In this document: positions 1-7,497 of the stretch, piece after piece | Position numbering within the stretch: position 1 is the stretch's first letter | Layout: every line of letters starts with the position of its first letter | From: Acidimicrobiaceae bacterium | Lineage (GTDB): Bacteria > Actinomycetota > Acidimicrobiia > Acidimicrobiales > RAAP-2 | Direction: 5' to 3' | Assembly (NCBI GenBank): GCA_003164275.1 | Contig: PLSY01000177.1 | Location: forward strand, 1-10,624 | DNA: 10,624 nt | The notes under the pieces: model-generated | What the model saw: only the letters and a program-made list of their open reading frames with translations | Databases searched by the model: none | Told to the model about the DNA's origin: nothing | Translations under genes and position numbers: made by a program

Positions 1-1059
1 GCCTTCGTGGCCGCCACCATCGCCTGTGCCCAGCAGGACATCAAAAAGGTTCTGGCCTACTCGACGGTGTCCCAGCTCGGCTACATGTTCCTGGCCATCG
101 GCTGCGGGGCCTACGAGGCGGCCATCTTCTTGATGGTTGCCCACGCCTTCTTCAAGGGCCTGCTATTCCTCGGCGCCGGATCGGTCATCCACGGGCTCCA
201 CGACGAGCAGGACCTGAAGCGCATGGGCAACCTTCGGGCCTACATGCCCATCACCTTCGTGACCTTCGGCATCGGCTGGCTGGCGATCGCCGCCGTTCCG
301 CCGCTGTCGGGCTTCTGGGCCAAGGGCGACGTGCTGGAGAATGCCTGGGCCGCTCACCCGGCCTTGTGGGCCATCGGCATCGTGACCGCCGCCCTCACCG
401 CCTACTACATGAGCCGCCTGACCGGCCTCGCCTTCTTCGGCAAGGACCGCTGGTCGGAGAAGGTCCCAATCGACGAGGGCGTGGACGCGCCGGAGCTGCA
501 CCATGCCGACGGAGCGATTCCCGAGCCCCATGAGTCCCGCCTGATCATGACCATCCCACTGTTCATCCTGGCCTTCTTCGCGGCCGTGGCCGGGCTGATG
601 GCGACATCGAATGTGCACTTCTCACTGTCCAACTGGATCGACCCGGTCTTTGGTAGCAATCTCTACGACGACCACCTGAGCACCGGCGCCATCTGGACCC
701 TCGGGACGGTCGACGGGGTCATCGCCGTGGTCGCCGTCTTCATCGGCCTCAGCCTGTGGATCAACCGGGCCGAACGCCCGGCCCTCGAGACGATGTTCCT
801 TCGCAAGGCCTGGTACATCAACGAGCTCTACGACACCGTCATCGGGCGCCCGTCGGAGCGCTTCGCCTCTTTTTGCGCCAACGTGATCGACACCAAGGTC
901 ATCGACGGGGGAGTGAACGGGTTGGCCGACGCCGCCCGCCAGTCGGGGACCGTGGTGAGGAAGACCCAGACCGGCTATGTGCGGAACTACGTGCTCGGCA
1001 TCACCTTGGGCGTCGTCCTCGTGCTGGCCTTCATGCTGAGCCGGATGTGGTGGAACTGA
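1..1059 (+). CDS. nuoL: NADH-quinone oxidoreductase subunit L, 5' truncated
   Basis: The frame is already open at base 1, so only the C-terminal 352 residues are present. NuoL is the distal antiporter-like proton-pumping subunit of complex I in the cytoplasmic membrane. The first visible residues carry the family motif QQDIKKVLAYSTVSQLGYM. HAFFK follows at window codons 48-52, whose lysine belongs to the central proton channel. GFWAKGDVL at codons 104-112 keeps the discontinuous-helix lysine (K108), although the family form is usually closer to SKDE. A soluble loop rich in acidic residues and histidine lies near codons 150-180. The end has the long lateral-helix region with YDTVIGRP, VIDGGVNGLADAA and QTGYVRNY, then a last membrane helix. 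This full C-terminal set excludes the related Mrp antiporter subunits. The stop (TGA 1057-1059) overlaps the nuoM ATG by one base, which implies translational coupling. Confidence 0.97.
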   Translation, partial: AFVAATIACAQQDIKKVLAYSTVSQLGYMFLAIGCGAYEAAIFLMVAHAFFKGLLFLGAGSVIHGLHDEQDLKRMGNLRAYMPITFVTFGIGWLAIAAVPPLSGFWAKGDVLENAWAAHPALWAIGIVTAALTAYYMSRLTGLAFFGKDRWSEKVPIDEGVDAPELHHADGAIPEPHESRLIMTIPLFILAFFAAVAGLMATSNVHFSLSNWIDPVFGSNLYDDHLSTGAIWTLGTVDGVIAVVAVFIGLSLWINRAERPALETMFLRKAWYINELYDTVIGRPSERFASFCANVIDTKVIDGGVNGLADAARQSGTVVRKTQTGYVRNYVLGITLGVVLVLAFMLSRMWWN

Positions 1060-2693
1060 TGTCCAGCACCCCATTCCCCTTCCTCACGACCCTCGTGCTC
1101 ATCCCGGCCATCGGCGCCGCGGTAGTGGCCCTCGTGCCCACGAAGGCTGTGTCCCGGTGGTTCCACCAGGCCCTGGGCGTCACCGTGAGCCTGGTCACCC
1201 TCGTCATCGCCATCGCCGTCGCCCTCAAGTTCAAAGCCGGCGACGGGGGCTATCAACTGGTCTCCAACCACATCTGGGCCAAGCAGCTCGGCATCCACTG
1301 GGATCTCGGCATCGACGGGATCTCGTTGTTCTTGGTCCTGTTGACCGCCGTCCTGTTCCCCTTGACCATGCTCGGAGCCCGGGCCCGCCGCGACCCGAGG
1401 TCGTTCGTGGCCTGGCTGCTGTTGCTGGAGGCGGCCTGCCTCGGGAGCTTCGTCTCCCTCGACTTGGTCCTGTTCTTCTTGTTCTTCGAGCTCACCCTGG
1501 TCCCGGCGTACTTCCTGATCGCTGGCTGGGGCTACGCCCGACGGGGCTATGCGGCCATCAAGTTTTTCATCTACACCTTCACCGGCTCCGCCTTCTTGCT
1601 GGTCGGGATCCTGTCGGTGGCCTTCATCCACCAGTCCCAGACCGGGTTCTTCACCTTCGAGCTGCCGGCCCTCATGCACACCCACTTCTCGGGTACCGAG
1701 GGAGTGCTGCTGTTCTTGGCCTTTACCGCCGCATTCGCCGTCAAGGCACCGCTGTTCCCCTTCCACACCTGGTCCCCCGACGCCTATGCCGAAGCACCCA
1801 CGGCCGGCGCCGTGCTCCTGGCCGCCGTCATGGCCAAGCTGGGCACCTATGGGATCATCCGGTTCGACCTGAACCTCTTCCCGCAGGCCACCCGGACGCT
1901 GGCACCTTGGGTTCTCACCCTGGCCGTGATCGGCATCATCTACGGAGCGGTGGTGGCGTGCGCCCAGCGCGACCTGAAGCGCCTGTTGGCCTACTCCTCG
2001 CTGGCCCAGATCGGCTTCATCATCATGGGAACCTTCGCCCTCAACAGCCAAGGCCTCACCGGTGGCGTCCTCCAGATGGTGAATCACGGACTGATCATCG
2101 CCACCTTGTTCATCCTTGTCGGCTGGATCTACGAACGACGCAAGACTTGGCAGGTCACCGGCCTGAAGGGTCTGCAAGCAGCCGCCCCGGTGCTGGCCGG
2201 CGTGTTCACCGTCGGGATGCTGGCCTCGATCGGCGTGCCCGGGCTGAACGGGTTCGTGGGTGAGTTCCTGGTCCTGGTCGGCACCTTCGAGGCTCACCGC
2301 TGGTGGGCGGTCGTCGCCACCTTCGGTGTGATCGTGGCCGCCATCTATCTCCTGTGGGCTTATCAGCAGGTGTTCCACGGCGAGCCGACCGAGGCTGACA
2401 AGAAGATGAAGGACCTAGGAGCGAGCGAGCGGCTCATCATCGCCCCGCTGATCATCCTCATCGTCTTCCTCGGCGTCTTCCCGAAGCCGATCCTTGACCG
2501 CATTACCCCGTCGGTCAATCAGCTGGTGGTCCACATCGACCGGGTCACCCACACCCGTATCCCGGCCAATCTGCTGTCGGGCTCGGCGGCGCCCGCCGTT
2601 CCCCACCACCTCTCGACCTCGGCGCTCGTCACCCCGAAGGCCCTGGCCTCTGGCCTGCCACCGTCCACCACATCGACCGGAGGTGTTCACTGA
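1059..2693 (+). CDS. nuoM: NADH-quinone oxidoreductase subunit M
   Basis: This encodes 544 residues, slightly longer than the usual 500-510. It is the middle antiporter-like proton-pumping subunit of complex I and has about 14 membrane helices. The ATG at 1059 overlaps the nuoL stop; the frame is open further upstream, but that part lies inside nuoL and is a shadow. Key channel residues are present: E144 in LFFELTLVP, K229 in AFAVKAPLFPFHTWSPDAY, K260 in MAKLGTYGIIRF and E402 in GLNGFVGEFLVL. These sit at a near-constant offset from the E. coli NuoM residues E144, K234, K265 and E407 as I recall them. The CAQRDLKRLLAYSSLAQIGF signature lies between them. After the last helix there is a tail of about 50 residues rich in Pro, Ser, Thr and Ala, with no motif I recognise. 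The stop overlaps the nuoN start. Confidence 0.97.
   Translation: MSSTPFPFLTTLVLIPAIGAAVVALVPTKAVSRWFHQALGVTVSLVTLVIAIAVALKFKAGDGGYQLVSNHIWAKQLGIHWDLGIDGISLFLVLLTAVLFPLTMLGARARRDPRSFVAWLLLLEAACLGSFVSLDLVLFFLFFELTLVPAYFLIAGWGYARRGYAAIKFFIYTFTGSAFLLVGILSVAFIHQSQTGFFTFELPALMHTHFSGTEGVLLFLAFTAAFAVKAPLFPFHTWSPDAYAEAPTAGAVLLAAVMAKLGTYGIIRFDLNLFPQATRTLAPWVLTLAVIGIIYGAVVACAQRDLKRLLAYSSLAQIGFIIMGTFALNSQGLTGGVLQMVNHGLIIATLFILVGWIYERRKTWQVTGLKGLQAAAPVLAGVFTVGMLASIGVPGLNGFVGEFLVLVGTFEAHRWWAVVATFGVIVAAIYLLWAYQQVFHGEPTEADKKMKDLGASERLIIAPLIILIVFLGVFPKPILDRITPSVNQLVVHIDRVTHTRIPANLLSGSAAPAVPHHLSTSALVTPKALASGLPPSTTSTGGVH
2679..2684 (+). promoter_or_regulatory. Shine-Dalgarno of nuoN (GGAGGT)
   Basis: A strong GGAGGT lies 8 bases before the ATG at 2693, inside the last codons of nuoM. 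It fixes the nuoN start and shows that nuoN is translated both by coupling (TGATG) and by its own initiation site. Confidence 0.8.
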
Positions 2694-4348
2694 TGTCCAC
2701 CTTGGCCATGTTGGCGACGACGGCGGCGAACGCCAAGATCCGGGTACCCCACGTCGACTACCTGAGCATCCTGCCCATGATCATCATGATGGGCGGCGCC
2801 CTGTTCTTGATGGTCATCTCGTCGCTGTTCCGCAAGATCCTGAACGTGACGACGGGCACGGTCGTGGCATCGGCCGTCTCGATCGCCGCCCTGGTCGCCG
2901 CCTTGTTCCAATGGGACCATGTGATGACCCACGGCCCCTCGGTGACCATCGCCGGCGCCATCGCCTACGACGGGTTCGATGTGTTCATCCAGGTCGTGGT
3001 GTCGATCGCCATGCTCTTGACCGCGTTGATCGGTGATGGCTATCTGAAGCGTGAGGGGATAGAAGGCCCCGAATTCCACGTGCTGGCCATGATGTCGGCC
3101 TCGGGGGCCATGATGATGGGCGCAGCCAACGACCTCATCGTGATCTTCCTCGGCCTCGAGATCATGTCCATCGCCCTCTACGTGCTGGCCGCCTTCAACC
3201 ACAAGCGGGCAGAGTCGGGCGAGGCGGCGCTCAAGTACTTCGTGCTCGGCGGGTTCTCGTCGGCCATCTTCGTCTACGGGATCGCCCTCACCTACGGGGC
3301 CACGGGGTCGACCAACCTGCCCCAGATCGCCGACTACCTTGCCAAGAACGTGGTGGCGAGCAACGGGGTGCTGCTCGGCGGCCTGGCGCTGCTCCTCGTG
3401 GGTTTCGGCTTCAAGATCGCCGCCGTCCCTTTCCACATGTGGTCGCCCGATGTCTACCAAGGGTCGCCCTCCCCGGTCACCGGATTCATGGCCGCCATCG
3501 CCAAGGCCGGCGCATTCGCCGCACTTCTGCGGGTGTTCGTCTCGTCGTTCGGCACCGTTCGGACCGACTGGCAGCCCATCATCTGGGGAATCGCCATCGC
3601 CTCGTTGCTGGTCGGGGCGTGTGCCGCCCTGGTGCAGAAGGACATCAAGCGGATGATGGCCTACTCGTCCATCAACCACGCTGGGTTCATCCTGCTCGGT
3701 GTGGAGGCAGCGACAACCCGCGGCGTGTCCGCCTCCCTCTACTACCTGTTCACCTACATGTTCTTGGTCATCGGCTCCTTTGCCGTGATCACCGTCATGG
3801 CAAAGGACGGGGACACCGGCCACCAGATCTCGGACTACCGGGGCCTGGCCAAGCGACAGCCGGTCGTAGCCCTGGCCTTCGCCGTCCTGCTTCTCGGGCA
3901 GGCCGGGGCCCCCTTCACCACCGGGTTCCTGGCCAAGTTCGGGGTGGTCGGGGCTGTGGTCGCCACCCACGCCTACGCCCTGGCCGTCATCGCCATGGTC
4001 ACCGCAGCCATCGCCGCCTTCTTCTACCTCCGGGTGGCCGTGACCATGTTCTCCCCGGTCGGTCCGGCCGGCGATCCCCTGGACGGTGACATCGAGCTCG
4101 GGCAGACCACCGAGCCGGCCGAGGTGGCGGCCACGCCGGCGGCGACAGGAGCCATTGATGGTCCGGTCGCCAGCCTCCAGGTGCTCACCGACTCGCCTCC
4201 GACCACCGCCGTGAGCGAACGGGGCATCGTCTTCATCCCCGGTCTCACCTGGCTGGCCATCGGCGTGACCGTGGTGTTCTCGGTCGTCTTCGGTATCGTC
4301 CCCGGGCCGATCCTGGACTTCGCCCACCAGGCCACGCTGCTCTTCTGA
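2693..4348 (+). CDS. nuoN: NADH-quinone oxidoreductase subunit N
   Basis: This encodes 551 residues, longer than the typical 480-530. It is the third antiporter-like proton-pumping subunit of complex I. Diagnostic features are E156 in IFLGLEIMSIALYVL, the GEAALKYFVLGGFSSAIFVYG segment, K241 in GFGFKIAAVPFHMWSPDVYQ, K271 in FMAAIAKAGAFAALLR, the VQKDIKRMMAYSSINHAGF motif, and K415 in TGFLAKFGVVG. The start is set by a one-base overlap with nuoM and a good Shine-Dalgarno. The extra length comes mainly from a hydrophilic Pro/Ala/Thr/Glu-rich linker at about residues 452-510, between the last two membrane helices. No further nuo gene follows, so this is the operon's last nuo cistron, in the usual L-M-N order. 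Confidence 0.97.
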   Translation: MSTLAMLATTAANAKIRVPHVDYLSILPMIIMMGGALFLMVISSLFRKILNVTTGTVVASAVSIAALVAALFQWDHVMTHGPSVTIAGAIAYDGFDVFIQVVVSIAMLLTALIGDGYLKREGIEGPEFHVLAMMSASGAMMMGAANDLIVIFLGLEIMSIALYVLAAFNHKRAESGEAALKYFVLGGFSSAIFVYGIALTYGATGSTNLPQIADYLAKNVVASNGVLLGGLALLLVGFGFKIAAVPFHMWSPDVYQGSPSPVTGFMAAIAKAGAFAALLRVFVSSFGTVRTDWQPIIWGIAIASLLVGACAALVQKDIKRMMAYSSINHAGFILLGVEAATTRGVSASLYYLFTYMFLVIGSFAVITVMAKDGDTGHQISDYRGLAKRQPVVALAFAVLLLGQAGAPFTTGFLAKFGVVGAVVATHAYALAVIAMVTAAIAAFFYLRVAVTMFSPVGPAGDPLDGDIELGQTTEPAEVAATPAATGAIDGPVASLQVLTDSPPTTAVSERGIVFIPGLTWLAIGVTVVFSVVFGIVPGPILDFAHQATLLF

Positions 4349-4491
4349 TCGTTCGAGGCCGAGAGAGCGGAAATCCCTGAGGCGAATAGAGTGCCGGTCG
4401 ACCTGGCCGATCATCCCTGCTGGAATCGGCGCCGTCGGGGTACTCTCGAAGACCAGGCGCCCACGGGGTGGGCGGTGACAAGGGAGCCTCG
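4349..4491 (+). promoter_or_regulatory. nuoN-lapA intergenic region with leader hairpin and possible promoter
   Basis: This is a 143-base spacer. It holds a perfect 7-bp inverted repeat, CGCCCAC (4458-4464) and GTGGGCG (4468-4474), with a GGG loop, placed just before the ribosome binding site AGGGAG (4481-4486). TACTCT at 4441-4446 fits the loose actinobacterial -10 pattern TAnnnT, and transcription from it would begin close to the hairpin. No convincing -35 box is visible. The hairpin has no T-tract, so it could be a weak nuo terminator or a lapA leader structure. Confidence 0.3.
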
Positions 4492-4782
4492 ATGACCACT
4501 CCGCCCGAGATGAGCCCGATGGGCAATCCGAAACCATCCAAGAGCAAGCGTCCACCGAAGGACATCATCAAGTTGGTCGTGGCCGTGATCGGGCTCGTCC
4601 TGCTCATTGCCTTCGTCCTCGACAACAGCCAGACGGTGAAAGTCGGCTTCGTGTTCTTCAGCGCCCGGCTGAGCCTCATCTGGGTTCTCCTCATCGCCGC
4701 CTTCCTCGGTGCCGTGGTCGACCGACTGGTCATCCTCATCGGCCGGCGCCGGAAGAAACGGGCCACCCAAAACGCCCTGTAG
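4492..4782 (+). CDS. Small LapA-domain (DUF1049) membrane protein
   Basis: This 96-residue protein has a Lys/Pro-rich cytoplasmic N-terminus (residues 13-23). Its first membrane helix is at about 24-43, a short motif FVLDNSQTVKVGFVFF at 41-56 is typical of the LapA/DUF1049 domain, the second helix is at about 60-83, and a basic RRRKKR tail follows. The domain is named from an E. coli protein linked to lipopolysaccharide assembly. In Gram-positive and actinobacterial genomes it is common but its role is not settled, so no LPS function should be assumed. I chose the ATG at 4492 because AGGGAG (4481-4486) lies 5 bases upstream. A GTG at 4468 would add 8 residues but falls inside a hairpin stem and lacks a binding site. 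Confidence 0.85.
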   Translation: MTTPPEMSPMGNPKPSKSKRPPKDIIKLVVAVIGLVLLIAFVLDNSQTVKVGFVFFSARLSLIWVLLIAAFLGAVVDRLVILIGRRRKKRATQNAL

Positions 4783-4789
4783 CGGGCCG

Positions 4790-4825
4790 CACGGCCGCAG
4801 GGCCGTGTCCCAGACACACGGTGTC
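4790..4825. terminator. Hairpin cluster after lapA
   Basis: CACGGCC (4790-4796) and GGCCGTG (4801-4807) form a perfect 7-bp stem with a GCAG loop, starting 8 bases after the lapA stop. It is followed by GTGTC-cca-GACAC-acg-GTGTC (4805-4825), in which the middle arm can pair with either neighbour. The 7-bp stem shares bases with the first GTGTC arm. There is no T-tract, so a terminator role is an inference from position. Confidence 0.35.
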
Positions 4826-4860
4826 GGGATGGCGGGAGAGCGACGTCGACATGGTCGGCC

Positions 4861-4898
4861 TTCCGAAACGGCCTTCGGCGGTGGGATGATGGGCCCAT
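4861..4898 (+). promoter_or_regulatory. Possible leaderless promoter of the DUF2252 gene
   Basis: GATGAT (4885-4890) matches TATAAT at 4 of 6 positions and ends six bases before the ATG at 4897, the spacing expected for a leaderless transcript. TTCCGA at 4861-4866, 18 bases upstream, is a poor -35. No Shine-Dalgarno stands before the start. A perfect 10-bp palindrome, ATGGGCCCAT (4889-4898), overlaps the start codon. Confidence 0.3.
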
Positions 4899-6288
4899 GA
4901 CCCAGGCCACGCCCAAAGAGCGCGCAACCTTCGGCAAGGAGGCGAGAGCAAAGGCCCCCCGCTCCAGCCATGGCCAGTGGGAGGCCCCGGCGAACCGGAC
5001 GGACCCCTTGGAGATCCTGGCCCTGCAGGCCACGACCCGCGTCCCCGAGCTGGTGCCCATCCGCTACGGGCGCATGGCCGCCTCCCCGTTCGCCTTCTTC
5101 CGCGGAGCGGCGGCCGTCATGGCCGCCGACCTGGCCCACCAGGTGCGCTCGGGCCTCGACGTGCAGCTGTGCGGGGATGCCCACCTGTCCAACTTCGGGG
5201 GCTTCGCCTCACCCGCTCGACGGATGATCTTCGACGTCAACGACTTCGACGAGACCATCCCCGGGCCTTTCGAGTGGGATCTGAAGCGCCTTGCCGCCAG
5301 CCTGGAGGTGGCCGCCCGCAGCCAGGAGTTCGACGATGCCACTCGCCACTCCATCGTGATGCAGGGGGCCTGCTCCTACCGCCAGGCCATGCGGCAGTTC
5401 GCCGGCATGCGGAACCTGGACATCTGGTATCTCCGGCTCGACCTGGAGGCCATCGCCGCCAACTGGGGCGCCCTGGCCAGCAGGAAGTTGACCGAGGCGT
5501 TCGAGCGGCGGGTGGCCAAGGCCCAGAGCAAGGATCACCTGGCCGCCCTGGCCAAGTTGACCGTCGAGGTCGACGGCAAACTCAAGTTCGTATCCAACCC
5601 GCCTCTCATGGTGCCGGCCGAGGAGGCCTTCACCGACGTGTACTCCAACCACAACGTGACCAACCTGCTCAGCGCCCTGGCCGAGTACCGACAGACCATG
5701 TCCGGTGACCGCCAGCGCCTGTTGGAGAAATACGAGTTCGTCGACCTGGCCCGCAAGGTGGTGGGCGTCGGGAGCGTCGGCACCCGGTGCTGGGTGGCCC
5801 TGTTCGTCGGCCGTGACAATGGCGACCCTCTCTTCTTGCAGGTCAAGCAGGCTGAGGCGGCTGTCGGTGAGCCGTTCCTGGCCAAGAGCGCCTTTGTCAC
5901 CGAGGGCCAGCGGGTGGTCGAGGGCCAGCGCCTCATGCAAGGGGCGAGCGACATCTTCCTTGGCTGGGACCAGTTCGAGGGCGAGGACGGCGGCGTGCGC
6001 GACTTCTACGTGCGCCAGCTCTGGGACTGGAAGTTCTCGGTTGCCATCGACACCATGACCCCTGAGATGCTCGGCATCTACGCCCAGATCTGCGGCTGGA
6101 CGCTGGCCCGTGCTCACGCACGCTCCGGGGACGCCATCGCCATCGGCTCCTATCTCGGTGCCGGCGACCGCTTCGAGCGGGCCATGTGCGAGTTCTCGGT
6201 GGCCTACGCCGACCAGAACGAGCGGGACTTCGCCTCGCTCACCGGCACCATCGCCTCCGGCCACCTCGAGGCCGTCACCGGGGTCTGA
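4897..6288 (+). CDS. DUF2252 family protein, kinase/APH-like motifs
   Basis: This 463-residue soluble protein has no signal peptide or membrane helix. It matches DUF2252, a family of unknown function. Hallmarks are RYGRMAASPFAFFRG (about 56-70), GDAHLSNFGG at 93-102 (D94, H96, N99), FDVNDFDET at 112-120, and GPFEWDLKRLAAS at 123-135. The GD-H-x-x-N, D-x-D and downstream DL pattern resembles the catalytic loop and metal site of aminoglycoside phosphotransferase-like kinases. Further on come a glycine-rich GVGSVGTR (290-297), K317 in FLQVKQAE, E-containing VVEGQR, and LARAHARSGD near the C-terminus. These look like an N-lobe placed after the catalytic loop. The substrate is unknown; a small-molecule kinase is only an inference. 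The ATG at 4897 is the first plausible start, without a clear ribosome binding site. The stop lies 12 bases from the stop of the convergent channel gene. Confidence 0.9.
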   Translation: MTQATPKERATFGKEARAKAPRSSHGQWEAPANRTDPLEILALQATTRVPELVPIRYGRMAASPFAFFRGAAAVMAADLAHQVRSGLDVQLCGDAHLSNFGGFASPARRMIFDVNDFDETIPGPFEWDLKRLAASLEVAARSQEFDDATRHSIVMQGACSYRQAMRQFAGMRNLDIWYLRLDLEAIAANWGALASRKLTEAFERRVAKAQSKDHLAALAKLTVEVDGKLKFVSNPPLMVPAEEAFTDVYSNHNVTNLLSALAEYRQTMSGDRQRLLEKYEFVDLARKVVGVGSVGTRCWVALFVGRDNGDPLFLQVKQAEAAVGEPFLAKSAFVTEGQRVVEGQRLMQGASDIFLGWDQFEGEDGGVRDFYVRQLWDWKFSVAIDTMTPEMLGIYAQICGWTLARAHARSGDAIAIGSYLGAGDRFERAMCEFSVAYADQNERDFASLTGTIASGHLEAVTGV

Positions 6289-6300
6289 GCATTCCTCGGC

Positions 6301-7497
6301 CTACTGGGTCGGGTCGGGAATGGTCCAGTCGACGTTGATCGGGCGACGCAGGATGATCCTCGGCCGCCCGACGACCGCGGCCCGGTCGGTGCTCCACGGG
6401 GCCGGGGCCGCCAGGGTCAGGCCGGCCAGGCCGCGGAGCGCACCGTCATAGCCAGAGCGGATCCAGGCGAACCTGGCCCAACACCCCTCCCGCTCCGTCT
6501 CGGGCACCGTGAACAGGGTGGCGAGCTGGTCGAGGGCGGCGTCATACTCGTCGCGCCGGACAGAGATGACGGGTGGGGGCTCGCCCGCGGCGGCGCTGGT
6601 GATCAGCCCGGCGAGGAGGACCGGAGGTTCGATGGGCAGTCCCGCCGCCCTGCCCACCCGGACGAGGGCGGGCAGTCCGTAGGCGAGGGCCAGCATCGGC
6701 CCTCGCACCTCATCGAGGCCGTGCCCCTCGGTGTTGAAGTCCGAGGCAGAGAACATGATGGCGGCGGCGTCGACCATGGCACCCACCGAGGCCACCCAGG
6801 ACTGGTCGGGGGAGGACTCGGGGAAGTAGCACAGGGCGGGGAACGAGGTGTGGGTCTGGTCGAGGTCCAAGAGCCAGTTGACCATGGTCCGCCACAGCTC
6901 GGGGTTGTCGAGGGACTTCGAGCGATGGAGGTTGGCCAACAGCCCGACCGCTGACGGCGGGGCGCCGACGAAGGGGCGCAGCAGGCTGATCCCCTTCTCT
7001 CGGGCGTTGTGGGCGGCGTAGATGGTGGGGAGATAGCTGATGAGCAGGGCCACCAGGCCGAGGCCTATGGTCGCTTCGACAAAGCTCAGCCATACCCGAG
7101 TGGCCCCGTCGGGCTCGGCGAACCCCAGGGTGAACAGCGAGGAGCCGCTGACTTCGAAGGCCCGCTGCCAGGTGTCGCGGCTGATGCCCCAGAACAAGAA
7201 GGTGAAGCCGACAGTCACACTCAGCATCCACACCAAGGGCAGGCTGACCAGGGCCACCGGGGCGTAGAGGGCCCGCAGGTTGTCCTCGCGCTCCTTTTTG
7301 CCCCAGTGGTGGACGAGGAGCCGGTCGAAGACGGCGAACACGAAGCGGGCGATGTGGGTGAATCCGTCGCGCGGCAGGACCACGGTCTCGAGGGCCGAGA
7401 TGAGCACGGACCCCACCGACACCACACCGATGACCACGGCGATGACATGGAGGGTGACCAGTGCGGCTGACATCGAAGCGAGGGTCACGGGCACCAT
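6301..7497 (-). CDS. Pore-loop (two-TM channel-like) membrane protein with atypical filter
   Basis: This encodes 398 residues. Membrane helices lie at about 10-40, 76-104 and 135-162. Between the last two is a pore-loop-like segment, SGSSLFTLGFAEPDG (117-131), placed as in potassium channels of the ion_trans_2 type. Against the potassium filter T-V-G-Y-G-D it reads T123-L-G-F-A-E128, so the second glycine is alanine. About 235 cytoplasmic residues follow, with no RCK/TrkA-N nucleotide-binding pattern that I can see. They include a segment near 218-246 (FPALCYFPES, then SWVASVGAMVDAAA). The start at 7497 overlaps the upstream GAP-like gene stop as TAATG, which supports coupling; an ATG at 7473 is the alternative. 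Potassium conduction is not proven, and a sensor or non-selective pore is equally possible. Confidence 0.75.
   Translation of the reverse strand: MVPVTLASMSAALVTLHVIAVVIGVVSVGSVLISALETVVLPRDGFTHIARFVFAVFDRLLVHHWGKKEREDNLRALYAPVALVSLPLVWMLSVTVGFTFLFWGISRDTWQRAFEVSGSSLFTLGFAEPDGATRVWLSFVEATIGLGLVALLISYLPTIYAAHNAREKGISLLRPFVGAPPSAVGLLANLHRSKSLDNPELWRTMVNWLLDLDQTHTSFPALCYFPESSPDQSWVASVGAMVDAAAIMFSASDFNTEGHGLDEVRGPMLALAYGLPALVRVGRAAGLPIEPPVLLAGLITSAAAGEPPPVISVRRDEYDAALDQLATLFTVPETEREGCWARFAWIRSGYDGALRGLAGLTLAAPAPWSTDRAAVVGRPRIILRRPINVDWTIPDPTQ

Noticed and set aside
756..1058. Upstream extension of the nuoM frame into nuoL
   Set aside because: The extra residues are Arg/Pro/Gly-rich and overlap the conserved nuoL end. 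NuoM homologues begin near the ATG at 1059.
987..2378. 463-codon open frame on the minus strand opposite nuoM
   Set aside because: Antisense shadow of nuoM with a Gly/Asp/Glu/Gln-rich product and no family pattern.
2687..4555. 622-codon open frame on the minus strand opposite nuoN
   Set aside because: It lies fully antisense to a clearly identified nuoN. Its product is low-complexity His/Asp/Gly/Glu/Arg-rich sequence, as expected from the complement of a GC-rich membrane-protein gene.
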